Assembly: GCA_017616675.1 (NCBI GenBank)
Contig: JAFZXR010000070.1
Location: 1-43,370 of the forward strand
Direction of reading: 5' to 3'
DNA from: Bacteroidales bacterium
GTDB taxonomy: Bacteria; Bacteroidota; Bacteroidia; Bacteroidales; F082
Length of the DNA stretch: 43,370 nucleotides
Shown here: piece after piece, positions 28,217 through 36,671 of the stretch
Layout of the letters: each line of letters opens with the position of its first letter
How positions within the stretch are numbered: the first letter of the stretch is position 1
Notes under the pieces: model-generated
Databases searched by the model: none
What the model saw: only the letters and a program-made list of their open reading frames with translations
What the model was told of the DNA's origin: nothing
Translations under genes and position numbers: made by a program

Positions 28217-30346
28217 TCAATTATTTTGTTTCATGCTCAAACTGATGCGTTTTCTCGCGATGTCGACGTCGGTGACGGTTACATTTACCTTCTGGTTGAG
28301 CTTCACCACCTGGTTTGGGTCGGTGATGTAGCTGTTCGACATCTGACTGATATGCACAAGCCCGTCCTGATGCACTCCTATGTCGACAAAACATCCGAAA
28401 GCAGTGATATTGGTAACGATTCCGACAAGCTGCATGCCTTGTCTGAGGTCGTTGATGGTGCGAATATTCTTGTCGAATTCAAAGACTTCAAATGTCTTAC
28501 GAGGGTCGCGTCCCGGTTTCTTGAGCTCGTCGATGATGTCGTTGATGGTCTCGATGCCGAAGTCTTTCTCGATAAACTCTTTTGGATTTATCTTTGCGAT
28601 AAGCTCTTCATTACCAATGAGCTCTGATACGTTGACGCCAAGTTTTTTAGCCATCTTCTCGACGATATGATAGCTCTCGGGATGCACTGCGCTCGCGTCG
28701 AGCGGCTGTTTGGCATCGTGTATGCGGAGGAATCCCGCGCATTGCTCGAATGCCTTGGCGCCCAGACGAGGCACCTCGAGGAGCTCTTTTCTGCTGCTGA
28801 AGCCTCCGTTTTCGTTGCGGTATTTCACTATCGAGCTCGCCAGCTGCGGTCCGACGCCGCTCACATAGGAAAGAAGCTGCTCGCTGGCGGAGTTGAGTTC
28901 CACGCCCACGGCGTTGACGCAGCTCTCCACCACGGTGTTGAGCTCGTCACCGAGCATCTTCTGGTTCACGTCGTGCTGGTATTGTCCCACGCCGATTGAC
29001 TTCGGGTCAATCTTCACCAACTCCGCCAGCGGGTCCATCAGCCGTCGTCCGATGCTCACGGCACCGCGGACCGTGATGTCGTAGTCGGGGAACTCCTCGC
29101 GGGCCACCTTGCTCGCCGAATAGATGGAGGCTCCGCTCTCGTTGACCATCACAGCGGTGATGTCGCGGTCGAATCGTATGGTCTTGATGAAGTCCTCGGT
29201 CTCACGGCCCGCGGTGCCGTTGCCTATGGCGATGACGTCGATCTTATATGCCTGCACCAGATGCGCTATCTTGGCGGCAGCTTTTCCGTGTTCGTTTTGC
29301 GGCGGGTGAGGGTAGATGGTCTCGTTATGCAACAAAGCACCTAACTCGTTTAATATCACCACTTTACATCCTGTGCGGAAGCCCGGGTCGAGGGCGAGGA
29401 CGCGTTTCTTGCCCAGCGGAGCGGCCAATAAAAGCTGCCGCAGGTTCTCGGCAAACACCTTCACTGCCACCTCGTCGGCCTTCTCTTTGTAAAAAGTACG
29501 TATCTCGGTCTCCAGCGACGGCTCCAAGAGTCGTTTCCAGGCGTCGTCGATGGCGTCCTGCACCAAATCTGTCGAAGCGTTGTCGTTTCTGAGGAAGATG
29601 CTGTCGAGCACGTTGAGCGCGTCGTCGTCGTTGATGCTGAGCTTCACCTTGAGCAATCCTTCAGTCTCGGCGCGGAATAACGCCAGGATCCGGTGCGACG
29701 GGGCCTTGGCGATGGGCTCGTTGAAGTCGAAGTATTGTTTATACGTCTGCGCCTCGGCTTCTTTGCCTTTGACAAGCGCCGAGGTGATGATGCCGTCGCG
29801 GTGATAGATCTTACGGATACGGTTGCGCCCGTTGATGTTTTCGGAGACCCACTCGGCTATGATGTCGCAGGCGCCTTTCAAAGCTTCGTCTTCGCTGTTG
29901 ACGTCTTTTTCCTTGTTGACAAAGCGACGGGCCATGCCGTTGACGTCGTCGCTGTTTTGCGCCATTATCATCTTGGCCAAGGGCTCAAGACCTTTCTGAC
30001 GGGCTATCTCGGCCTTGGTGCGACGTTTCGGCTTGTAGGGGAGGTAAAGGTCCTCGACATCCTGCAAAGTCTCAGCATTTGCTATCTGTTTCTCGAGTTC
30101 GGGCGTCAGCTTCTCCTGCTCGGCTATCGATTTCAGCACAAACTCCTTGCGTTTCTCAAGCTCGTCGAGCTGCTCCAGACGTTTCTTCACCTCAGCCACG
30201 GTCTCCTCGTTCATCGTGTTGGTCATCTCCTTACGATAACGCGCGATGAAAGGCACGGTGGCACCCTCGCCGAGCAGCTTGATCACATTCTCGGCCACCC
30301 TCGTGCTGACACTAAACTCTTTAACTATCTTACTTACTTTGTCCAT
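28217..30346 (-). CDS. tex: Tex family RNA-binding transcription accessory protein
   Basis: 709 aa. Order as in known Tex proteins: helical N-terminus (PFIARYRKEMTN, LYLPYKPKRRTKAEIARQKG), a YqgF/RNase H-like domain starting RVLALDPGFRTGCKVVIL (about 317), helix-hairpin-helix motifs (YVSGVGPQLASSIVKYR; LLEVPRLGAKAFEQCAGF), and a C-terminal S1 domain (about 632-706, LVGIVTNITAFGCFVDIGVH). It binds nucleic acid and affects transcription or translation. The start overlaps the 3' end of aroE by 17 bases, which suggests coupling. The expected features all seem intact. Confidence 0.96.
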   Translation of the reverse strand: MDKVSKIVKEFSVSTRVAENVIKLLGEGATVPFIARYRKEMTNTMNEETVAEVKKRLEQLDELEKRKEFVLKSIAEQEKLTPELEKQIANAETLQDVEDLYLPYKPKRRTKAEIARQKGLEPLAKMIMAQNSDDVNGMARRFVNKEKDVNSEDEALKGACDIIAEWVSENINGRNRIRKIYHRDGIITSALVKGKEAEAQTYKQYFDFNEPIAKAPSHRILALFRAETEGLLKVKLSINDDDALNVLDSIFLRNDNASTDLVQDAIDDAWKRLLEPSLETEIRTFYKEKADEVAVKVFAENLRQLLLAAPLGKKRVLALDPGFRTGCKVVILNELGALLHNETIYPHPPQNEHGKAAAKIAHLVQAYKIDVIAIGNGTAGRETEDFIKTIRFDRDITAVMVNESGASIYSASKVAREEFPDYDITVRGAVSIGRRLMDPLAELVKIDPKSIGVGQYQHDVNQKMLGDELNTVVESCVNAVGVELNSASEQLLSYVSGVGPQLASSIVKYRNENGGFSSRKELLEVPRLGAKAFEQCAGFLRIHDAKQPLDASAVHPESYHIVEKMAKKLGVNVSELIGNEELIAKINPKEFIEKDFGIETINDIIDELKKPGRDPRKTFEVFEFDKNIRTINDLRQGMQLVGIVTNITAFGCFVDIGVHQDGLVHISQMSNSYITDPNQVVKLNQKVNVTVTDVDIARKRISLSMKQNN

Positions 30347-31064
30347 CGTCCCAAATTCGCCATGCCGCTTCGGCTTGTAACTGCAACATTTTCAATCCGT
30401 TAAACGTCTTCGCTCCATATTTCTTCGCCTCTTTCATAAACATCGTCTCCTCCGGATTGTAAATCAAATCGATAAAGACATTGGTCTCGTTCGCGGTAGC
30501 GTAAGGCAAGTCGAGCAAACCGTCGCTGTTAGGATACATTCCGACAGGTGTCGCATTGATAATCAATTCGTTAGGATGAAATCCTTCGTTTTTCAGCTTT
30601 TGATATGAATCATCTTTACGCGAAAGAATCTCAAAAGCTATGCCTTTGTTTTTCAAGACATAAACCAAAGCATCAGCAGCACCGCCGGTTCCGCAAACAT
30701 ATGCCGATTTTATGCACATGTTGTTGATTGCCTCTTCCAGAAGTCCTTGAAAACCAATATAATCGGTGTTATAGCCGGCGAGTTTTCTGTTTTTATCAAT
30801 CTTTACAACATTAACAGCCCCGATTTTCTTGGCATTTTCGTCAATATTTTCCAGATATTGAAAAATAGCTTTTTTATACGGATGTGTAATCGTAAATCCT
30901 TGTAAATCAGGGTATTGAATGAGAATATCTTTTATGCTTTCGAGCTTTTCGATATCGAAATTTACAAAAAAACAGTCCAGGTCTTCATTTTTAAACTTAT
31001 TATTAAAATAAGCCATTGAAAATGAATGACTTAAAGGATGTCCGATGAGTCCGTAATAACGCAT
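30330..31064 (-). CDS. aroE: Shikimate dehydrogenase
   Basis: NADPH-dependent reduction of 3-dehydroshikimate to shikimate in aromatic amino-acid synthesis. 244 aa, short but usual for Bacteroidota. Substrate-binding serines S12 and S14 are in HPLSHSFS. The catalytic lysine is K64 in THPYKKAI and the catalytic aspartate D101 in NTDYIGF, with N85 in GAVNVV. The NADP loop is CGTGGAADALVY (124-135) and the Gln near the end is in KMLQLQAEAA. One deviation: the Asn that normally opens the NVTxPxK motif (N59 in E. coli) is Thr58 here (FTITHPYK). The lower codon GC of this gene compared with its neighbours is noticeable. It starts one base after the upstream export gene and overlaps tex. Confidence 0.93.
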   Translation of the reverse strand: MRYYGLIGHPLSHSFSMAYFNNKFKNEDLDCFFVNFDIEKLESIKDILIQYPDLQGFTITHPYKKAIFQYLENIDENAKKIGAVNVVKIDKNRKLAGYNTDYIGFQGLLEEAINNMCIKSAYVCGTGGAADALVYVLKNKGIAFEILSRKDDSYQKLKNEGFHPNELIINATPVGMYPNSDGLLDLPYATANETNVFIDLIYNPEETMFMKEAKKYGAKTFNGLKMLQLQAEAAWRIWDDGQSK

Positions 31065-31065
31065 G

Positions 31066-31554
31066 CTAATTTATTCCAAAAATTGCTCCAAATCCCAGTG
31101 TGCAAACTAATCCGACGATGATACTCGCCAAAACCACGCCTCCGATGACAGCTATCACGCTTTTCTTGAAGTCCATGTCGAGGAAGCTCGCCGCCAGGGT
31201 GCCTGTCCAAGCGCCGGTGCCTGGCAAAGGTATGCCGACAAACAGCACAAGTGCCCAGTAGAGACCGCGACCGGCTTTGGCTTGCAGCTTCTGACCGCCT
31301 TTTTCGCCTTTTTCGAGACACCAGGTGAAGAAACCGCCGATATAACGTTTGTCCTTTCCCCATTCGAGCACTTTTCGGGCGAAGAGATAGATAAACGGGA
31401 CTGGCAGGATGTTGCCGATGGCGATGATGACGTAGCTCCAGAGCAGACTGAAGTCGGGGTTGGCGGTGTTGATGGCGTAGGCCACCGGTATCGCGCCACG
31501 CAGCTCGATGAGAGGCACCATCGCTATGAGAAATATGTAGATGTAGTTTTTCAT
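31066..31554 (-). CDS. Small multidrug export family membrane protein
   Basis: 162 aa, all membrane: helices near residues 3-20, 36-60, 97-118 and 130-158. The segments MVPLIELRGAIPVAY and VGIPLPGTGAWTGTLAASFL are the diagnostic motifs of the putative small multidrug export family (Sm_multidrug_ex), which is distantly DedA-like. Export activity is inferred from the family name only, and direct evidence for the family is thin. The start overlaps the stop of the TPR gene by four bases (ATGA), and aroE follows after one base. Confidence 0.85.
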   Translation of the reverse strand: MKNYIYIFLIAMVPLIELRGAIPVAYAINTANPDFSLLWSYVIIAIGNILPVPFIYLFARKVLEWGKDKRYIGGFFTWCLEKGEKGGQKLQAKAGRGLYWALVLFVGIPLPGTGAWTGTLAASFLDMDFKKSVIAVIGGVVLASIIVGLVCTLGFGAIFGIN

Positions 31555-32972
31555 GAGTTCTTTAGTCGGTATTCTTCAATCAGATCCATGATGTTCGGGT
31601 TGCTCGTGAGGTTTTCGGCGTCGAAGTTTAGAAACTCGATATGTCCGTCGTAGTTCGACTGCAGCGCCAGTTCCAATGTCAGCAGTCCCGACTCGTTGCG
31701 ATCCATCACGAAATAGATGAACGCCTTGCGATAGAGCAGGGCTGCGTTGTTCGGAAGGATGAGCAGTCCCCGTTCGAGCGACTCCATGGCCTTGTCAGGG
31801 TCGTCTTTCAGCACGTAGCATTCCATCATCGAGATGTAGACGTTCTCGTCGTAAGGGTTGAGGTCGAGAATCTCGTTGACGAACTTCAAAGCGTTGTCGT
31901 ATTGCTCGAGTTTGTTGTATTCCTCGACGATTACATACATGTAATCGGTGTTGTAAGGCGACAGGGTATGGGCGTGACGCAGGAATTTTATCGCCGACTC
32001 GGGGTTGCCTTCGTCGCTGAGCACAAAGCCGATGCCGGCGTAAGCCTCCGGGAGCTTGTCGTCCATCTTCATCGCTTTCTGGTATATCTTCAGGGCTTTC
32101 TCGTTGTCGCCGAGCTTGGCATGAGCCTCGCCGTACAGACAGAGCAGCAAGGCGGTCTCAGCACCGTAACGCTTGGCTTCGTCAACAATATCTATCGTTT
32201 CCTGAAATCTGTCAAGCTCGTTGTATGCTGTCGCGATGTCGATATATCCTTTTTTATAATGCGGGTCGATGGAGATGGCATATTCAAACTGCTCGACGGC
32301 GTCCTTGAGGTTTCCCATGCGCACATAGCAGTTGCCGAGCGCCATCCAGGCCGCCACACTGTAAGGGTTTTTGTCGATTTCCTTGCGGAAAAAATCTACC
32401 GCGTCCTCTATTTTTCCAAGATGTGAATAGCAGTTTCTTATCTCAAAATATTGATTATCAATATCTTCTGCCTTATCTAACCCTAAAACGAAAAACTTTA
32501 GAGCGTTTTCCATGTCGCCCAGACTCTCATATTCCGCCGCGATGAAGTTATAGATGTCTTCGCAATCCTTGAAATCGAACTCCTTAGCAGCTTTCATATA
32601 AGCTTTGATGGCTTTCTCGTGTTCACCAAGGTCGGAATAGCAGGCGCCCAAGGTAAGCTGATAATCGGCATCGTTATGGTCGAAATCGGCGTTTTTAAGC
32701 GTCGACAAGGCTTCCTTAGCGTGCGAATTAGCCAGCAATTGCTTGGCTTTTATGATGCTGATAAGAGGATTGTTAGGATGATATTTTACAGCGATATCCG
32801 CTGCCAGATTAGCTTTTTTGATGTTATTTTCCTGAAGATAATGCTCCAGAAGGACGTTCAGCTCGTCGGCGTCGAAATAGCACGACTGATGCTGCTTGAC
32901 CATCTTTTCGAAACGGTCAACCAGGTCGTTGATGTCGTAATCGTCGTCGAGAAAACTGTCGTCGTCGAACAT
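31551..32972 (-). CDS. Tetratricopeptide repeat protein
   Basis: 473 aa, cytoplasmic (no signal peptide). A very acidic N-terminus (MFDDDSFLDDDYDIND) precedes about a dozen TPR units, for example SVAAWMALGNCYVRMGNLKD and PEAYAGIGFVLSDEGNPESA. TPR arrays bind other proteins; no enzymatic domain is visible. It is first in a five-gene operon with the export protein, aroE, tex and a barrel protein. The longest frame begins at TTG 32978 (two codons earlier). I take the ATG at 32972, which follows a -7 box by 14 bases. The function is unknown. Confidence 0.88.
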   Translation of the reverse strand: MFDDDSFLDDDYDINDLVDRFEKMVKQHQSCYFDADELNVLLEHYLQENNIKKANLAADIAVKYHPNNPLISIIKAKQLLANSHAKEALSTLKNADFDHNDADYQLTLGACYSDLGEHEKAIKAYMKAAKEFDFKDCEDIYNFIAAEYESLGDMENALKFFVLGLDKAEDIDNQYFEIRNCYSHLGKIEDAVDFFRKEIDKNPYSVAAWMALGNCYVRMGNLKDAVEQFEYAISIDPHYKKGYIDIATAYNELDRFQETIDIVDEAKRYGAETALLLCLYGEAHAKLGDNEKALKIYQKAMKMDDKLPEAYAGIGFVLSDEGNPESAIKFLRHAHTLSPYNTDYMYVIVEEYNKLEQYDNALKFVNEILDLNPYDENVYISMMECYVLKDDPDKAMESLERGLLILPNNAALLYRKAFIYFVMDRNESGLLTLELALQSNYDGHIEFLNFDAENLTSNPNIMDLIEEYRLKNS

Positions 32973-32986
32973 TTTCAAATTTTTTG

Positions 32987-32994
32987 CAAAAATA
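32987..32994 (-). promoter_or_regulatory. Predicted -7 box of the TPR-aroE-tex operon
   Basis: Minus-strand TATTTTTG, perfect TAnnTTTG, 14 bases before the ATG at 32972. This supports the ATG over the upstream TTG, which would leave almost no leader. Confidence 0.6.
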
Positions 32995-33005
32995 CGAAAT
33001 TTACT

Positions 33006-33040
33006 TCAAAGATGAAAGATAAAAGTTAAAAGATTTAAGA
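33006..33040. repeat. Heptameric tandem repeat, TAAAAGW family (5 degenerate units)
   Basis: Units TCAAAGA, TGAAAGA, TAAAAGT, TAAAAGA, TTTAAGA in register. The complement contains CTTTTAACTTTTATCTTT, an 18-base match to the repeat at 19531-19548. It lies between the divergent -7 boxes of the TPR operon and glmM. Confidence 0.7.
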
Positions 33041-33087
33041 CAGTGATAAAAAAATGACAAAATCTGTTAAAACTTAAAACTTTTTGT

Positions 33088-33095
33088 TATCTTTG
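33088..33095 (+). promoter_or_regulatory. Predicted -7 box of glmM
   Basis: TATCTTTG matches TAnnTTTG, ending 17 bases before the ATG at 33113. Confidence 0.6.
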
Positions 33096-33112
33096 CGAAA
33101 AATTTCAGAATT

Positions 33113-34495
33113 ATGCCATTGATTAAATCGATTTCCGGATTCCGCGGAACTATTGGCGGCAGGCCGGATGACGGGTTGACACCGATAGATATCGTGAAGC
33201 TGACGTCAGCTTTTATTTGTTTGATACGACGCGGCGGCGTAAAACGTCCTCGCATCGTGGTAGGCCGCGACGGTCGCCTCTCGGGAACCATGGTAAACCA
33301 GCTGGTCTGCGGTAACCTGCAGGCTATGGGAGCCGACGTCATCGACATCGGATTGAGCACCACCCCGACAACGGAGATCGCTGTCACGGAGCTGAAGGCC
33401 GACGGCGGCGTCATCCTCACCGCCTCGCACAACCCGAAGGAATGGAATGCTCTGAAACTCCTCGATAACAAAGGCGAATTCATCGACGCCGCCGACGGAA
33501 AATGGCTGCTCGAGAAGGCCGCGAAAGACGAATACGAGTTCTCGCCAATCGACGAGATAGGCACATATACTCTCGCTGAAGGCTGGATAGAACGTCATGC
33601 CGACATGGTGTGCAAGCTGCCGCTGGTGAAGAAAGAAGTCATCGAGAAGGCTAACCTGAAGGTCGTGGTCGACGGAGTAAACTCCACTGGTGGAATGGCT
33701 ATCCCGATGTTACTCAAGAAGTTAGGAGTAAAAGATATTATCGAGCTCAACTGCGAGGTGACTGGCAAGTTCGCCCACAACCCTGAGCCGTTGGCCGTGA
33801 ACCTCGTCGACACCTGCGCTAAGGTGAAGGAATGCGGTGCCGACCTCGGCATCGTCGTCGACCCTGATGTCGACCGTTTGGCATTTATCAACGAAAAAGG
33901 GGAGATGTACGGCGAAGAATACACTCTTGTGACTGTCGCTTCGTACATCCTCGAGCATAAGAAAGGCAACACCGTCTCCAACCTGTCGTCGACAAGAGCT
34001 TTGCGAGACGTTACCTTCGCCGCCGGCGGAAAGTATTCGGCCGCAGCGGTAGGCGAGGTCAACGTGGTGGCAAAGATGAAAGAGGTGAACGCCGTCATCG
34101 GCGGCGAAGGTAACGGAGGCGTGATATATCCTGAGATTCACTACGGCCGCGACGCCCTCGTCGGTGTCGGACTGTTCCTGACATACCTCGTCGAGAACCA
34201 CTGCACAGTGTCGGAACTCAAGAAGAAGTTTCCGCTGTATTACATGTCGAAAAACAAGATCCAGCTCACGCCTCAGACCGACGTCGACGGTCTCCTCGCA
34301 AAGCTCGCCGAGAAGTTCAAGAACGAGCAGGTGACCACCATCGACGGCGTGAAGATCGACTTCGCCGATGGCTGGGTGCATCTCCGTAAATCCAACACAG
34401 AGCCTATCATCCGCGTCTATTCCGAAGGAAAATCGGAGGCCGAGGCCGACAAACTGGCCCAGATGATGCTAGACGAAGCTAAGAAATTAATGTAA
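33113..34495 (+). CDS. glmM: Phosphoglucosamine mutase (alpha-D-phosphohexomutase superfamily)
   Basis: 460 aa. It interconverts glucosamine 6-phosphate and 1-phosphate on the route to UDP-GlcNAc. Phosphoserine loop TASHNPKEWNALKL with S105; metal loop VDPDVDRLAF (DPDVDR in place of the DGDGDR of E. coli GlmM, a form I associate with Bacteroidota enzymes); sugar loop GGEGNGGVIYPEIHYGRDAL (GEGNGG); and the phosphate-binding loop RKSNTEPIIRVYSE near the end. The choice of GlmM over phosphomannomutase rests on the GEGNGG loop and on resemblance to Bacteroides GlmM, so it is probable rather than certain. The small RHH-like gene starts on the last base of the stop codon. Confidence 0.88.
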   Translation: MPLIKSISGFRGTIGGRPDDGLTPIDIVKLTSAFICLIRRGGVKRPRIVVGRDGRLSGTMVNQLVCGNLQAMGADVIDIGLSTTPTTEIAVTELKADGGVILTASHNPKEWNALKLLDNKGEFIDAADGKWLLEKAAKDEYEFSPIDEIGTYTLAEGWIERHADMVCKLPLVKKEVIEKANLKVVVDGVNSTGGMAIPMLLKKLGVKDIIELNCEVTGKFAHNPEPLAVNLVDTCAKVKECGADLGIVVDPDVDRLAFINEKGEMYGEEYTLVTVASYILEHKKGNTVSNLSSTRALRDVTFAAGGKYSAAAVGEVNVVAKMKEVNAVIGGEGNGGVIYPEIHYGRDALVGVGLFLTYLVENHCTVSELKKKFPLYYMSKNKIQLTPQTDVDGLLAKLAEKFKNEQVTTIDGVKIDFADGWVHLRKSNTEPIIRVYSEGKSEAEADKLAQMMLDEAKKLM

Positions 34496-34728
34496 TGAAA
34501 AGTAAACATCATAGAAGAAATTACAAATTCCACGCGATAACGTTCAAGTTGTCGCAAGGACAGTACAAGTCGCTCAAAAACTACTGCAAGGCGCGCCGAA
34601 CCACGCCTATCAAGCTGATCAAGAAAAACATAGAGCGCTTCATCTCGCACTACGAATACGGAGTGCCAGAGGAACTGTATCTCTGTGAAAATCAATTGAA
34701 TCTGTTTGAAGATGAGATTACCGGTTAA
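34495..34728 (+). CDS. Small basic protein, ribbon-helix-helix-like
   Basis: 77 aa, not recognised by family. It starts with a basic segment ([19 protein letters not shown]). The pattern that follows is a strand (AITFKLS), helix ([13 protein letters not shown]), turn and a second helix ([17 protein letters not shown]), which is the layout of Arc/MetJ-type DNA-binding proteins. An acidic tail ([13 protein letters not shown]) follows. Its ATG overlaps the glmM stop codon (TAATG), so it is translationally coupled to glmM, and its 3' end overlaps recR tail to tail by 11 bases. Real coding is supported by the coupling and sensible composition. A role as a local regulator is a guess. Confidence 0.7.
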   Translation: MKSKHHRRNYKFHAITFKLSQGQYKSLKNYCKARRTTPIKLIKKNIERFISHYEYGVPEELYLCENQLNLFEDEITG

Positions 34729-35326
34729 ACGGTATCCTGTTTTTGATCGAGCGACCTAACGTCACCTCGTCGGCAAACTCCAACGCGTCGCCGACAGCGA
34801 TGCCTTTCGCTATGGTGCTTACCTGACCTTCAAAATGCTTTAACATCTTGAAAATGTAGAAGTTAGTGGTGTCGCCCTCGATGGTGGCCGGCAACGCCAA
34901 TATTATCTCTTTAAAATTCTCGTTGATGCTTCTTTCAACTAACTCCTTGATTCTCAAATCGTTAGGAGAGATGCCGTTTATCGGGTCGATGACGCCGCCC
35001 AACACGTGATAAACGCCGTTGAACGAGCCGGTTCTTTCGATAGCCATCACGTCGCGCATATCGGCGACGACACAAAGCAACTCATTGTCTCTCTTAGGGT
35101 TAGAACAGATGGAGCAGTGCTCGCTGTCACTGATGTTATAGCAGCGTTTGCACAAAACGATGTTGCTTCGCATGTTCAACAACGACTGCGAAAGCGACTC
35201 GGTTGTCGACTGCTCCTCGCTGAGGAGATGCAATGCCAGCCTTAAGGCCGTTTTCCGACCAATCCCGGGCAGTTTCGCGAGCTCCTCGACGGCTTTTTCC
35301 AATAATATTGAAGAATATTCGGCCAT
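34718..35326 (-). CDS. recR: Recombination protein RecR
   Basis: 202 aa. It acts with RecO (and RecF) to load RecA at gaps. The N-terminal helix-hairpin-helix reads [20 protein letters not shown] (17-36). A four-cysteine zinc finger has C59, C62, C71 and C74. The Toprim domain starts at [18 protein letters not shown], followed by the family [20 protein letters not shown] segment, and a short C-terminal Walker-like strand closes the protein. Length is standard. It is last in the seven-gene dapF operon, one base after the TPR lipoprotein gene. Confidence 0.97.
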   Translation of the reverse strand: MAEYSSILLEKAVEELAKLPGIGRKTALRLALHLLSEEQSTTESLSQSLLNMRSNIVLCKRCYNISDSEHCSICSNPKRDNELLCVVADMRDVMAIERTGSFNGVYHVLGGVIDPINGISPNDLRIKELVERSINENFKEIILALPATIEGDTTNFYIFKMLKHFEGQVSTIAKGIAVGDALEFADEVTLGRSIKNRIPFNR

Positions 35327-35327
35327 C

Positions 35328-35747
35328 CTATTCGTAATAATCGCAGAATTTCAAATAGTCTTCCATGTTCTGATGCCCATATTTCTCTGCAAGTTTGAAA
35401 TAATAGCATCCCATCGGGTAATCATTATTGTCGCGATAATAAGTCCCTATGTTGAAATATGGATCGGCATAATCCTCTTTCAACTCTATGGCTTTGTTCC
35501 AATCCTTCAATGCCAAATTGTACTTGAAGTTGTTGCTGTAAGCGCAGCCACGATAATAATAAGCCTCGTAGTTGCCTTCGTCGTATTTGATGGCCTTGTC
35601 GAAATACTCGATGGCCTCGTCAAACTGCGAACAATAAAGATAATCAACGCCTTTGTCGAAATACAATCTCGATTTTTCTGGATTAGGCCCACAGCTGATC
35701 ATCAAAAATGCCAATGCTAAACTTGCAAAAAATAAACTCTTTTTCAT
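35328..35747 (-). CDS. TPR-repeat lipoprotein
   Basis: 139 aa. Lipobox MISC (C19 lipidated). The mature part holds about three TPR units: [40 protein letters not shown] and [20 protein letters not shown]. Such small TPR lipoproteins usually act as adaptors at the periplasmic face; no specific partner is evident. Between the DUF2279 gene (9 bases upstream) and recR (1 base downstream), in the same operon. Confidence 0.85.
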   Translation of the reverse strand: MKKSLFFASLALAFLMISCGPNPEKSRLYFDKGVDYLYCSQFDEAIEYFDKAIKYDEGNYEAYYYRGCAYSNNFKYNLALKDWNKAIELKEDYADPYFNIGTYYRDNNDYPMGCYYFKLAEKYGHQNMEDYLKFCDYYE

Positions 35748-35756
35748 ATTTCTAAA

Positions 35757-36665
35757 TTAGAAGAACATCCAATGCCACACCCATTCGTTTCCGGTGTTAA
35801 ACTCTACGGCAGGGAATGGCAGCTTGAAAATATTCAAAACCCTAAAAGTGTATTTTAAAAATTTATTGTTTGTCGGAATCCGAGTAAAATCAACGTCTAA
35901 CGAGAGATAATACTGCTGTTTTCGCTCGAAAGGCGGAATAGGTTTTCCGTTGTACGACGTCGCATTGTTGAAGCCTCCCGTCATGCCTGTTGCACCGAAT
36001 CCGAAAGCCACGTTGAGCCATGCCGGAAACTTGCTTTCCTCCTTGAGAAACAACGATTTAATGTTACACGAAGCCCAGATCGAGATGCCGTTGTAATCTT
36101 TGATGGTCTGCTGGATGAGGTTCTCGCCAAGCACGTCGGGACGGTATTCGGGAAACTCGGTAGTGTGAAACGAATATTTTATAACAATTTTCTGCTCATG
36201 CCAAAGCAACTGCTGTCCGATGAACACTCCGGCGCCTATGGTGTTTGCCGCCATATCACCCCACGAGAATCCCCATCCTTCCGAGATACCGTCGAACACC
36301 TCGACTGTGGTCAGAAACGCCAGTCCCAGCGTGCCTCCGTACCAGATGGAGCGCTTCTCGTCGAGACCTGCGATGCGGAGAGCGTCGTAGCCGATATGTC
36401 CGACACGATACGACGTGGCGAGGTGACCGGCTTTATCCATCAGCATCCACTCGGCATTGTCGTTGTAGAAGTGGAAGCTCGACTGCGGATAGCCCGCGTA
36501 CCAGGCATAGTAAAGCGCCGTCATCGAAGTGGCATACAAAGCCGCCTCGGTGCCAATCACAATCTTCACATTGCGCCTGACCTTTGCCTGATCAACCAGA
36601 GTGTCCTGTGCTGAAACACTTAACACACCGAGTGCCAATAATATAGCTATGAGCGCTTTCTTCAT
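35757..36665 (-). CDS. DUF2279 family (YfiM-like) exported protein
   Basis: 302 aa with a Sec signal peptide (about 1-20, ending SVSAQ). Membrane-associated motifs typical of DUF2279: NAEWMLMDKAGHLATSYRVG and EVFDGISEGWGFSWGDMAAN, which recur in YfiM proteins with conserved Asp, Lys, His and Glu residues. The C-terminal half is beta-rich and may form barrel strands (LNVAFGFGATGM, YYLSLDVDF). Function unknown. The longest frame begins with TTG directly before the ATG at 36665; I use the ATG. It lies 6 bases after the phosphomannomutase gene. Confidence 0.8.
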   Translation of the reverse strand: MKKALIAILLALGVLSVSAQDTLVDQAKVRRNVKIVIGTEAALYATSMTALYYAWYAGYPQSSFHFYNDNAEWMLMDKAGHLATSYRVGHIGYDALRIAGLDEKRSIWYGGTLGLAFLTTVEVFDGISEGWGFSWGDMAANTIGAGVFIGQQLLWHEQKIVIKYSFHTTEFPEYRPDVLGENLIQQTIKDYNGISIWASCNIKSLFLKEESKFPAWLNVAFGFGATGMTGGFNNATSYNGKPIPPFERKQQYYLSLDVDFTRIPTNNKFLKYTFRVLNIFKLPFPAVEFNTGNEWVWHWMFF

Positions 36666-36671
36666 CAATTA

